Made by a program: the position numbers and the translations under genes. The notes under the pieces were generated by a model. The model saw nothing but the letters and a program-made list of their open reading frames with translations, ran no database searches and had not been told where the DNA came from. Below, piece after piece: positions 26,903-35,324 of a stretch of DNA of 64,000 nt. This DNA is from Marinobacter litoralis (GTDB lineage Bacteria > Pseudomonadota > Gammaproteobacteria > Pseudomonadales > Oleiphilaceae), in the NCBI RefSeq assembly GCF_016427555.1, contig NZ_JAELVS010000005.1, positions 1 to 64,000 on the forward strand, in the 5' to 3' direction. Each line of letters opens with the position of its first letter. Positions within the stretch are counted from its first letter, which is position 1.

Positions 26903-28416
26903 CCGTGAGGTCCCGCATTCCATTTTACGTGGCGGTGTTCCTGCTCATTACCGCAGGACTTTCCGTTGCCACCTGGCGACATTTCGAAATGGGTATCCCA
27001 TGGATGACCGGCGAGCAGCAACCGGTGTGGATGGTTGAAGCACGAGTGGATTTTCAAGGGTACGGCGAATCGGCGCAAGTAAACTTGCATGTGCCGCAAC
27101 AGCCCCCCGGCTTTCGTATTTTGACCGAACAGGCGGCTTCGCCCGGATACGGCTTCTCGATTTTGGAGAACAACGGCAGCCGGCGCGCTGAGTGGACCAA
27201 GCGGGAAGTTACGGGCCCGCAAACCCTTTACTTCAAAACACAGTTCGTGCCCGACGAAACCGTTGTCCAGCAGCCACCCAAACGCCCACCCCAGCCCCAA
27301 ACCGTCTTTTGGGAAGAGCCACAGGCCACCGCTGTAAGAGAACTGCTTAACCAAGCCACAGAACGCTCCAGCTCTCCCGAAAGCCTGACCCGGGAGCTGA
27401 TCACCCTCATGCAGCCAGACAACCGCACCCAGAATTCCACCATGCTGGTGTCTGATGAAAATTACCTGCAGATTCTGGTCAGGATGCTGAATCACGCCGG
27501 CATCGCCGCTCGTACGGCGGACGCCCTCAAGCTCGAGGATGCGCGCAGGCGTCAGCACCTTGTGCCCTTCATTCAGATTTATAACGGTGAACGCTGGCTG
27601 ACGTTTGATCCGCGCACGGCGGAGCAAGGCGTACCGGAGCATCTTTTGCTGTGGCGTCAAGGTTCGGAATCCCTGCTCGACGTTGTGGGCGGCGACAACT
27701 CCCAAGTCAGCTTTTCCATGCTCCGCCAAACCATCCCTGCATTGCAGCTAGCAGCACGGGAAGCGGCCTCTAACGGCTTGAGTGCCCTCAGTTTTTACCA
27801 GCTGCCGATTGAAGAACAAAGCATGTTCAGAATGCTGTTGTTGCTGCCCATTGGCGCCTTGATGGTCGCATTCATGCGCATGGTCATTGGTGTTCGCACA
27901 TCGGGCACCTTTATGCCGGTATTGATTGCCGTGGCCTTTGTTCAAACCACGCTGGTACCGGGGTTGATTGCCTTTCTGTCAGTTGTGGCGATCGGGCTGC
28001 TGCTTCGGGGCTACCTCTCCAGCCTTAACCTGTTGCTGGTTTCCCGAATCTCGGCGCTGATCATACTGGTGATCTTCATTACCGCAGGCTTGAGCATCGT
28101 CGGCTACCAGATGGGCTTTAACACCGGCATGACCGTAACCTTCTTCCCCACCGTCATCATTGCCTGGACTATTGAGCGCATGTCGATTCTCTGGGAGGAA
28201 GAAGGCCCCCGGGAAGTCGCGGTGCAAGGTGCGGGCAGCTTGTTTGTGGCCATCTGCGCCTACCTGGTCATGAGCCTGCCGCTGGCGGGTCACTTGACCT
28301 TCAACTTCCCGGAATTGCACTTGGTCATTCTGGGACTGATTTTGCTGATGGGCCAGTACACCGGCTACAAACTCAGCGAACTTCGTCGATTCAACCCGAT
28401 GAAGGCCTACGACTGA
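26899..28416 (+). CDS. Inactive transglutaminase fused to 7TM domain
   Basis: A 505-residue inner-membrane protein. One N-terminal helix anchors a periplasmic region, followed by a transglutaminase-like domain (QILVRMLNHAGIAARTADAL through IYNGERWLTFDPRT) that lacks the catalytic Cys and is therefore a binding domain. About seven membrane segments follow from residue 310 (MLLLLPIGALMVAFMRM to LHLVILGLILLMGQYTG). The family is known to sit beside RimK-like ATP-grasp ligases and retropepsin-like proteins, exactly as here. It overlaps the gene before it and lies one base from the gene after it, so the three products probably act together. Confidence 0.82.
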   Translation: MTVRSRIPFYVAVFLLITAGLSVATWRHFEMGIPWMTGEQQPVWMVEARVDFQGYGESAQVNLHVPQQPPGFRILTEQAASPGYGFSILENNGSRRAEWTKREVTGPQTLYFKTQFVPDETVVQQPPKRPPQPQTVFWEEPQATAVRELLNQATERSSSPESLTRELITLMQPDNRTQNSTMLVSDENYLQILVRMLNHAGIAARTADALKLEDARRRQHLVPFIQIYNGERWLTFDPRTAEQGVPEHLLLWRQGSESLLDVVGGDNSQVSFSMLRQTIPALQLAAREAASNGLSALSFYQLPIEEQSMFRMLLLLPIGALMVAFMRMVIGVRTSGTFMPVLIAVAFVQTTLVPGLIAFLSVVAIGLLLRGYLSSLNLLLVSRISALIILVIFITAGLSIVGYQMGFNTGMTVTFFPTVIIAWTIERMSILWEEEGPREVAVQGAGSLFVAICAYLVMSLPLAGHLTFNFPELHLVILGLILLMGQYTGYKLSELRRFNPMKAYD

Positions 28417-28417
28417 T

Positions 28418-29368
28418 ATGGATTGGATCTCCCCACGCAGGCTGAATCGAATCGGGATGCTGAACATGAACCGGCGCAATGTGGATTACATTGCCCGGTA
28501 CAATGACCGCTCGTCGTACCCTCTGGTGGATAACAAGCTGAAAACCAAGCTGGCCGTGGGCGAATACGACGTTAAAACCCCACAACTTCTTCAGGTTGTA
28601 CGCCAGCAACACGAGATTTCCCACTTCCGTGAAATGGCCGAGGACCTCTCCGGGTTTGCCATCAAGCCCGCCAAAGGCTCCGGCGGAAAGGGCATCACTG
28701 TAATCACCGGTCGTGATGGTGACGACTTCATCAAGGCGTCTGGCGCCCGAATCCCCGTTGCCATGCTAGAGCGGCATCTGACCAATATTTTGGCCGGGCT
28801 TTACTCTCTGGCCGGCACACCGGATGTAGCGATCGTGGAAGACCTGGTAGAGTCCTCACCCGGTCTTGCCAAATACTCCTTCCAGGGCGTGCCAGACATT
28901 CGCATCATCGTGTTTCAGGGCTATCCCATCATGGCCATGCTGAGATTGGCCACCAAAGCCTCGGACGGCAAAGCGAACCTGCATCAAGGCGCCGTCGGTG
29001 TCGGCCTGGATCTCGGCACCGGCCGAAGCCTGAATGCCGTTCAGTTTAACCGCCCCATCACCCTTCACCCGGATACCGGGTTGGCTCTAGAGAACATTCA
29101 GATTGAATCTTGGGAGAACATGCTGGAAATGGCCTCTCGTTGCTATGAAGCAACGGGCTTGGGCTATATGGGCGTGGACCTGGTTGTGGATGCGCACCAG
29201 GGGCCCTTGCTACTGGAGCTGAACGCCCGCCCCGGCTTAGCAATTCAGATGGCCAACGGCTGCGGTTTGATGCCGCGCCTGAAAGCGATCGAGGGCTTAA
29301 AGCGCCCTCATTTCAGCCCGCGCGAACGTGCTCAGTTTGCGATGAAAAGCTTCAGCCGAATGCAATAA
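28418..29368 (+). CDS. Alpha-L-glutamate ligase-like ATP-grasp protein
   Basis: A 316-residue ATP-grasp enzyme of the RimK-like group, expected to join a carboxylate (often glutamate) to an amine through an acyl-phosphate. The glycine-rich phosphate loop is KPAKGSGGKGITVI. The metal-binding end of the fold is visible in GVDLVVDAHQGPLLLELNARPGLAIQ (E and N ligands). It lacks a membrane segment. It begins one base after the 7TM gene. The acceptor is unknown; the membrane partner and the exported protease-like partner point to an envelope substrate. Confidence 0.82.
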   Translation: MDWISPRRLNRIGMLNMNRRNVDYIARYNDRSSYPLVDNKLKTKLAVGEYDVKTPQLLQVVRQQHEISHFREMAEDLSGFAIKPAKGSGGKGITVITGRDGDDFIKASGARIPVAMLERHLTNILAGLYSLAGTPDVAIVEDLVESSPGLAKYSFQGVPDIRIIVFQGYPIMAMLRLATKASDGKANLHQGAVGVGLDLGTGRSLNAVQFNRPITLHPDTGLALENIQIESWENMLEMASRCYEATGLGYMGVDLVVDAHQGPLLLELNARPGLAIQMANGCGLMPRLKAIEGLKRPHFSPRERAQFAMKSFSRMQ

Positions 29369-29384
29369 ACGTTCGTTCAGACAT

Positions 29385-29420
29385 AAAAAAACCGGAACCA
29401 AAATTGGCGCCGGTTTTTTT
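29385..29420. terminator. Terminator between ATP-grasp operon and BCCT gene
   Basis: AAAAAACCGG (29385-29394) pairs with CCGGTTTTTT (29410-29419); an inner CCAAAATTGG adds to the hairpin. It is T-tailed on both strands between converging genes. Confidence 0.85.
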
Positions 29421-29437
29421 ATGGTTTACTCAATCGA

Positions 29438-31030
29438 TCAGAGCAGTTCGCCCCGCTGAAGCAGCAGTTTCCGCTCTTGAGAAAGACCCTTGAGCAAGCC
29501 CCACGTCATGATCAGCAAAATTGCGGTGAACGGCAAGCCAGCACTGATCGCCACCGCTTGGATAGCCCCGAGCGCATCATCGCCGCCGCCGAAGATCAAC
29601 GCCGCCGCAATGGCACCCTCCATAACCACCCAGAACACTCGTTGAGCAGTCGGAGCATCAGTTTTACCACCAGCAGTGATGCTGTCGATAACCAGCGAAC
29701 CCGAATCCGATGAGGTGACAAAAAACACCAGAACCAGAATGATACCCACGAAGGAGATAATGCCGGTCAGCGGCAAGCCTTCAAACATCTGGAAGGTCGC
29801 CAGCGACACCTCCGTCAGACCTTTTTCTGCAAGCACACCCACACCATTCTGAATCTGCTCCAGCGCAGTACCGCCAAAGCCACTCATCCAGATGGTTGTA
29901 ATTACCGTTGGGATAATCAGGACCGCTGTGACAAATTCGCGCACCGTACGCCCTTTGGACACACGCGCGATAAACATACCGACGAACGGCGACCAGGAAA
30001 TCCACCATGCCCAGTAGAACACAGTCCAACCCTGCATCCAGGCGGAATCTTCACGGCCAAACGGGTTGCTCAGAGGCACCACGTTGGTCACATAAGAAGT
30101 AGACGTAATCCAGATGGTTTCCAGAATGGTCATGGTCGGGCCAGCGAAGAGGATAAAGAACAGCAACACACCCGCCGTGAGCATGTTGATGTTACTTAAC
30201 ACCTTCACACCACCATCCAGACCACGCAGAACCGACATCAATGCCAGAGCGGTTACACCCACAATGATGGCCATCTGAACGTTGGTACCCGCACCCACAT
30301 CAAACAGGTAGTTCAAGCCTGAAGCAGCCTGCTGCGCACCAAAACCCAAAGAAGTCGCCAAACCAAAAATAGTCGCCACAACCGCCAGCACATCAATAAT
30401 ATGCCCCGGCCATCCCCACACCCGATCTTTCAGAAGCGGGAAAAACGCAGAGCGAATGGTCAGCGGCATGTTCTTGTTAAACGCGAAGAAGGCCAACGAC
30501 AGAGCGACGATCGCATAGATGGCCCAAGGGTGCAGGCCCCAATGGTACATGGTTGATCCCATGGCCAGATCACGAGCCGCTTCGGTGTTCGCCTCAACAT
30601 TAAACGGGGTTTCATACCACCCGGTGTAATACGCCACCGGTTCAGCAACGGCCCAGAACATAAGCCCAATACCCATGCCGGCTGCGAACAACATGGCAAA
30701 CCACGATATCCGAGTGAATTCCGGCTTGGCATCTTGCCCTCCAAGACGAATCTTTCCCACGGGCATGAAGATCAGCGCAAGGCTCACGATCACAAAGGCA
30801 TTGGCGCTTAGCAAGAAGAACCAGTCAAAACTGGCGATGATTCCCCACTTTGCTCCATCAAGTGTTTCCTTGGCCATTGCCGGAAACATGAGAGTCCCTA
30901 TGACAAACGCCACTACAACCACTGCGGTAACCGGGAACACCCAGTTATGCAGATCCAGGCCAAACGGATTGATATTATCCTGGCCTGCAACGTAGTCCGT
31001 TTGATATTCGTCTTTCACTACCTCGCCCAC
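29438..31030 (-). CDS. BCCT-family betaine/choline/carnitine transporter
   Basis: A secondary transporter of compatible solutes. The 531-residue protein has about twelve membrane helices and the BCCT signatures GMGIGLMFWAVAEP and WTVFYWAWWISWSPFVGMFIARVSKG. I start at GTG 31030, which has a perfect AGGAGG at six bases; the longer ATG frame has none. The cytosolic ends are short, so it may not be osmosensing like BetP. The glycine-rich first helix suggests betaine- or ectoine-type substrates driven by sodium ions, but this is inference. It is divergent from the glutamate-synthase-like gene. Confidence 0.9.
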   Translation of the reverse strand: MGEVVKDEYQTDYVAGQDNINPFGLDLHNWVFPVTAVVVVAFVIGTLMFPAMAKETLDGAKWGIIASFDWFFLLSANAFVIVSLALIFMPVGKIRLGGQDAKPEFTRISWFAMLFAAGMGIGLMFWAVAEPVAYYTGWYETPFNVEANTEAARDLAMGSTMYHWGLHPWAIYAIVALSLAFFAFNKNMPLTIRSAFFPLLKDRVWGWPGHIIDVLAVVATIFGLATSLGFGAQQAASGLNYLFDVGAGTNVQMAIIVGVTALALMSVLRGLDGGVKVLSNINMLTAGVLLFFILFAGPTMTILETIWITSTSYVTNVVPLSNPFGREDSAWMQGWTVFYWAWWISWSPFVGMFIARVSKGRTVREFVTAVLIIPTVITTIWMSGFGGTALEQIQNGVGVLAEKGLTEVSLATFQMFEGLPLTGIISFVGIILVLVFFVTSSDSGSLVIDSITAGGKTDAPTAQRVFWVVMEGAIAAALIFGGGDDALGAIQAVAISAGLPFTAILLIMTWGLLKGLSQERKLLLQRGELL

Positions 31031-31295
31031 GTGGAGCCTCCTGGTTTTGGTGTGATGTCTGAAAGATGGATGATGAGAGGCCATTCCCAGCCGCTCTAAA
31101 AGATTACAAGCGCGTTATCCTATTACTTTGACCTCAAAACATCAAAGTGCGCCTTGTGTCGCGTCCTTTTACCGAATTATAGACCACGTAAAAAAGAGCG
31201 AAGGCTTTTTTCAATTCTTTTCAGCAGCTTGCTATGCCTTGAACCGTCTGGCATATACTGAGGGTATTCACCCTTCAGGGCCATTCGAGGTATTC

Positions 31296-32939
31296 ATGGT
31301 TAAAACCACCACCTTCCCTTTTCGCTATTCCGCCTACGCGCTCAGCATAGCGGGGCTGCTCATTTCACTTCCGCTCTCACTGGGGGCCGGATCGGGATAC
31401 ATCTTTCCACTCATTTTTGCCGCGCTAACGGTTCTGGGAACCCGCGATCTCCTGCAACGAAAACATACGGTTAGTCGCAACTATCCGATCATGGCCAACT
31501 TTCGATATCTGCTTGAGTCCATAGGGCCGGAGATTCGCCAGTACTTTATTCAATCGGATACCGAAGAACGGCCGTTCTCGCGAGAGCAGCGCGCCATTGT
31601 TTATCAGCGCGCCAAAGGCGTGCTCGACAAGCGCCCGTTTGGCTCACAATTATCAATGTACGAGGAAGGGTTTGAGTGGATGAACCATTCCCTCACGCCT
31701 ACCACACTGCCTTCCAACGACTTTCGGGTAGTGATCGGTAAACGTTGCGCAAAGCCCTACAGTGCCAGCGTTTTTAACATTTCTGCCATGAGCTTTGGCT
31801 CGCTGTCAGCGAACGCCATCCTGAGTCTGAACGCCGGATCCAGGAAAGGCGGCTTCTACCATGACACCGGAGAAGGCTCTATCTCTCGCTATCACAGAGA
31901 ACCGGGTGGAGATCTGGTCTGGGAGATTGGTTCAGGCTACTTCGGCTGCCGCCATCCCGACGGCACCTTCAGCCCGGAGCGGTTCCAGGAAAATGCCCGT
32001 CTGGACCAGGTAAAAATGATAGAGATCAAACTATCTCAGGGGGCCAAACCCGGCCACGGAGGCATTCTGCCCGCCGAGAAAGTCACCGCAGAAATCGCAG
32101 AGGCTCGCGGAGTGCCCATGGGCGAAGATTGCGTTTCTCCCTCTAGCCACTCGGCGTTTTCAAGCCCTATTGAACTGCTTGAGTTTATCGAGCAACTGCG
32201 GGAACTTTCCGGTGGCAAACCTGTTGGCTTCAAACTCGCCATCGGGCACCCCTGGGAGTGGTTCGCGATCGTGAAAGCCATCATGAAAACCGGCAAAAAA
32301 CCGGATTTCATCGTTGTCGATGGCGGAGAAGGCGGCACAGGGGCGGCTCCACTGGAGTTCATCAATCGCCTTGGTATGCCGCTGAACGAAGCGCTGCTGC
32401 TGGTACACAATACCCTGGTTGGTGCCAACCTGCGTGAAGACATCGCCTTGGGAGCAGCTGGCAAGATCACCTCCGCCTTCGATATTGCCCGAACGCTGGC
32501 CATGGGTGCGGACTGGTGCAACGCTGCGCGGGGTTATATGTTCGCGTTGGGCTGTATTCAGGCTCTGAATTGCCATACAGGCCGGTGCCCCTCTGGTGTT
32601 GCCACCCAAGATCCGCGCCGGGGCAACAAACTGGACGTGCCGCTGAAAAGCGAGCGGGTGTATAACTACCACGCCAAAACGCTCGATGCTCTCCAGAATC
32701 TACTGGAAGCCTCTGGCCTGAACCACCCCTCCGAACTTGGGCCGGAGCACATTGTTCGACGCGCGTCGAAAACCAAGGTGCAGAGCTATCTCGACCTATA
32801 CCATTTTCTCGAGCCGGGCATACTGCTTGAGGGTGAAACCGGATTAAAGGTGTTCGATAAATATTGGAACGGTGCGCAACCGGATACTTTTGAGCCGCCG
32901 GAATTCGTCTTGAAACTCAGAGAAACGAAACTGCGTTGA
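31296..32939 (+). CDS. FMN-binding glutamate-synthase-like membrane protein
   Basis: A 547-residue protein of the FMN-dependent glutamate synthase domain family. Two membrane helices (YSAYALSIAGLLISLPL, YIFPLIFAALTVLG) precede the TIM-barrel domain: SAMSFGSLSANAILSLNAG, GEGSISRYHRE, GAKPGHGGILP, DGGEGGTGAAP, and Cys residues in CIQALNCHTGRCPSGVATQ that match the 3Fe-4S cluster of GltB. There is no glutaminase domain, so it is not a complete glutamate synthase; the reaction is uncertain. ATG 31296 follows CGAGG. A decayed copy of its last 20 codons lies at 59252. Confidence 0.85.
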   Translation: MVKTTTFPFRYSAYALSIAGLLISLPLSLGAGSGYIFPLIFAALTVLGTRDLLQRKHTVSRNYPIMANFRYLLESIGPEIRQYFIQSDTEERPFSREQRAIVYQRAKGVLDKRPFGSQLSMYEEGFEWMNHSLTPTTLPSNDFRVVIGKRCAKPYSASVFNISAMSFGSLSANAILSLNAGSRKGGFYHDTGEGSISRYHREPGGDLVWEIGSGYFGCRHPDGTFSPERFQENARLDQVKMIEIKLSQGAKPGHGGILPAEKVTAEIAEARGVPMGEDCVSPSSHSAFSSPIELLEFIEQLRELSGGKPVGFKLAIGHPWEWFAIVKAIMKTGKKPDFIVVDGGEGGTGAAPLEFINRLGMPLNEALLLVHNTLVGANLREDIALGAAGKITSAFDIARTLAMGADWCNAARGYMFALGCIQALNCHTGRCPSGVATQDPRRGNKLDVPLKSERVYNYHAKTLDALQNLLEASGLNHPSELGPEHIVRRASKTKVQSYLDLYHFLEPGILLEGETGLKVFDKYWNGAQPDTFEPPEFVLKLRETKLR

Positions 32940-33015
32940 TTCTTTGATTTACGACAGTGACAAAACGCTTGTATTTAACGATCACTGTTTGTCGCGAAAC
33001 AAAAAGCAAAAAAAA

Positions 33016-33034
33016 GCCGCTTTGGGGCAGCGGC
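33016..33034 (-). terminator. Hairpin downstream of the dehydrogenase operon
   Basis: GCCGCT/AGCGGC stem, T-tailed on the minus strand (eight or more T). It would end the minus-strand transcript about 105 bases after the dehydrogenase stop. The rest of this 200-base gap shows nothing else. Confidence 0.6.
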
Positions 33035-33140
33035 AAAAACACATCAACGAACACACCATCAAATCTTACTGAATCGCCCCGATCCTAGATTGGCCTGAGC
33101 CGACGATTCATTGTCTTTTGGCGCCACAGACAGAGATAGC

Positions 33141-34223
33141 CTAAACATCTGGGCTAACCAAAATCTTAACGTCTCTATCAGGCTTGCCAAGTCTCTCAAA
33201 GGCCGCACCAATGTCATTCAAGCCGACCTTATCGGAGATCAGAGCAGACGCCTGAAGGGCGCCCTCAGCAAGGTAGTGCAGTGTCTCGCCGAATTCCTCC
33301 GGGCTATAAAAGCTCGCGAACCGTAGATCCAACTCTTTCAGAATCGGAAACGCTGGTACCATCGCATCTTTTTCCATGCAAAGGCCGACAACCACGACTC
33401 GGGCACCATAAGGAGCGCCCGCGCACACGTTCTGGATCAGGCCGGGAACGCCCACACACTCAAAGATCAGGGACGGCTTAAGATCCGCGCCTCCGAACAA
33501 CGGTGAACTTGGCCCCGCCTGCTCCGGCTCTTCCGTCTTCGCCGCATCTTTCCAACTGTTATACGGGCTGTTTTCCGCTGGATTGACGACAACATCAGCC
33601 CCCATTTCCAGTGCCAGGTCCCGGCGTACCTTTGAAAAATCTGAAGCCACAATCGGCCCAATATTCATCATTTTCAACACAGCGATAATTGCCAGGCCAA
33701 TCGGGCCACAGCCTATAATGAGCGGAACATGATTCTGGGTCGGCTCGCCTCTACGGACGGCATGATAAGCAATGGCCATAGGCTCGGTTAGCGACGCAAC
33801 GTCTGAATCTAAACCGTTAGGGACTTTCATTGTTAATCGGCTGTCGATCAGCAGACGCTCAGAGAAACCACCGGGGAGCTCAGGCGCACCCGACCCAATG
33901 AAACCCATTCCTTCCTCGCGCATGACAAACGGAAGAGCGACCACTCGATCACCTTCTCGGAACGGTGAATCTGGTGCTTTACTATCAAGAACCTCACCAA
34001 CAAATTCATGCCCGAGAAGGATAGGCCTATTGGTATCGACCAATGGGCTGCCCACAATCTCACGGGAGCTTTCAGCCAGTTCATGAGAATGGTGAAGGCA
34101 GTGAAGGTCAGTTCCACAAATGCCACAAACCAATGACTTAACAAGCAATTCATTTTCTTGAGGCTTGGGTTCCGGTAGATCAATAACGCTCAGAGTACTA
34201 TTTTCAACAACGGCTCCGCGCAT
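33141..34223 (-). CDS. Zinc-type alcohol dehydrogenase
   Basis: A 360-residue medium-chain dehydrogenase. Catalytic zinc ligands are CGICGTDLH (Cys), LLGHEFVGEV (His-Glu) and a later Glu near TEPMAIAYH. The nucleotide fold has IIGCGPIGLA. The four-Cys structural-zinc lobe is absent, replaced by an insertion with EEGMGFIGSGAPELPGG, so it resembles the 2,3-butanediol or threonine dehydrogenase branch less than usual. ATG 34223 follows GAGGAG. It is the last gene of a four-gene minus-strand cluster and probably oxidises an alcohol made or used there. Confidence 0.83.
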   Translation of the reverse strand: MRGAVVENSTLSVIDLPEPKPQENELLVKSLVCGICGTDLHCLHHSHELAESSREIVGSPLVDTNRPILLGHEFVGEVLDSKAPDSPFREGDRVVALPFVMREEGMGFIGSGAPELPGGFSERLLIDSRLTMKVPNGLDSDVASLTEPMAIAYHAVRRGEPTQNHVPLIIGCGPIGLAIIAVLKMMNIGPIVASDFSKVRRDLALEMGADVVVNPAENSPYNSWKDAAKTEEPEQAGPSSPLFGGADLKPSLIFECVGVPGLIQNVCAGAPYGARVVVVGLCMEKDAMVPAFPILKELDLRFASFYSPEEFGETLHYLAEGALQASALISDKVGLNDIGAAFERLGKPDRDVKILVSPDV

Positions 34224-34269
34224 TTCGTAAACTCCTCTTATTCTGGTCGAACAGATCTCAGCCCACCTG

Positions 34270-35292
34270 TTATTGGATTTCGCCAATTTCTCTGAGCCAT
34301 TCCTCTGAGTTCTTAAGGCCATCCTCAAGCTTCACTTTCGGCTCCCAGCCAAGATGTTTTCTTGCGTTTTCAATGGAATAACCGCCTTTGCGTGCGAACA
34401 TCAACATAATGTCAGGCGTGGTCTCATCGGCTCGTTTCATTGCTCGATTCATCCACCAAATACCGCGTGTGAGTTTCAGCGCTGCGGCCAAAGGCAAACT
34501 TGGCGGGCGTCCTTTATTTGCCGCCCAGCGCCAATGATTGGAGAAGAAATCCCTGCAACTGATTTCCTCGTTGCCCCAGAGGATGAAAATCCGGCCGCTA
34601 CCACTTTCCAGGCCTGCAGCAAGAATGGTCCCATCGACCAGATCGTCAATGTATACGGGCGTAAAAATACCCTGCCCACGGTTCGGCAGAATCAGCTTTC
34701 CACTACGCGCCAACTTCAAAGGTTCGAGTAGCCAGGGCCTTGAGCCCGGACCATAAACGTCGCCCGGACGGATAATGGTGCAATCAATCTCACCAGCCGC
34801 GTGGGCCGCCAAAACTGTATGCTCAGATGCGCCTTTCGCAACGCCATAACGATAGTCTTCGCCAATCGCAACCGGAGACCTTTCATCTGCGCCCGGTTCG
34901 TAGTCCCATCCCATCGCCGCGATGGACGAATAGTGTACAAACCGTTTAGCTCCAGCCGCGATCGCGACATCAAGTGCATGGCGGACGCCTGCCAGAGAAA
35001 CCGCTTTATACGCACTCCATTCACCAGCCAAAGAGACCAAGGACGCGGTGTTGATAAAAAGGTCACAACCAGCCGCATGTTCTTTCCACACACTCGGTTT
35101 CGTCAGATCTCCCGCGATCACGTTTCTGGATTCGTCCGGATGTATGTCCATACCACAGACGTCGCACCCTAGCGCCTGGTATCGCTCATATAGCTTCCTT
35201 CCGATGAAACCTGACGCCCCGGTAATAAACACACGGTCTGGCAGAGAAGGCTTCTGCCCACCGGTACCCATCGGTATTGTTGAATCAATCAT
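34270..35292 (-). CDS. NAD-dependent epimerase/dehydratase (extended SDR)
   Basis: A 340-residue extended SDR. It has GASGFIG (cofactor loop), the YxxxK catalytic pair in YRYGVAK, and IRPGDVYGPGSRPW. The order of motifs fits the 3-beta-hydroxysteroid dehydrogenase / sterol-dehydrogenase-like branch, which oxidises secondary alcohols in hydrophobic molecules, better than sugar epimerases; no sugar genes are nearby. It is 46 bases before the alcohol dehydrogenase and 32 bases after the acyl-CoA ligase, so the three are probably co-transcribed. Confidence 0.78.
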   Translation of the reverse strand: MIDSTIPMGTGGQKPSLPDRVFITGASGFIGRKLYERYQALGCDVCGMDIHPDESRNVIAGDLTKPSVWKEHAAGCDLFINTASLVSLAGEWSAYKAVSLAGVRHALDVAIAAGAKRFVHYSSIAAMGWDYEPGADERSPVAIGEDYRYGVAKGASEHTVLAAHAAGEIDCTIIRPGDVYGPGSRPWLLEPLKLARSGKLILPNRGQGIFTPVYIDDLVDGTILAAGLESGSGRIFILWGNEEISCRDFFSNHWRWAANKGRPPSLPLAAALKLTRGIWWMNRAMKRADETTPDIMLMFARKGGYSIENARKHLGWEPKVKLEDGLKNSEEWLREIGEIQ

Positions 35293-35324
35293 GATAAATA
35301 CTCCAAATATCTGAGAGGTAAATG

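Noticed and set aside
31031-31295. Riboswitch upstream of the BCCT or glutamate-synthase-like gene
   Set aside because: No conserved riboswitch core or convincing hairpin-terminator pair was visible; it is an ordinary divergent promoter region.
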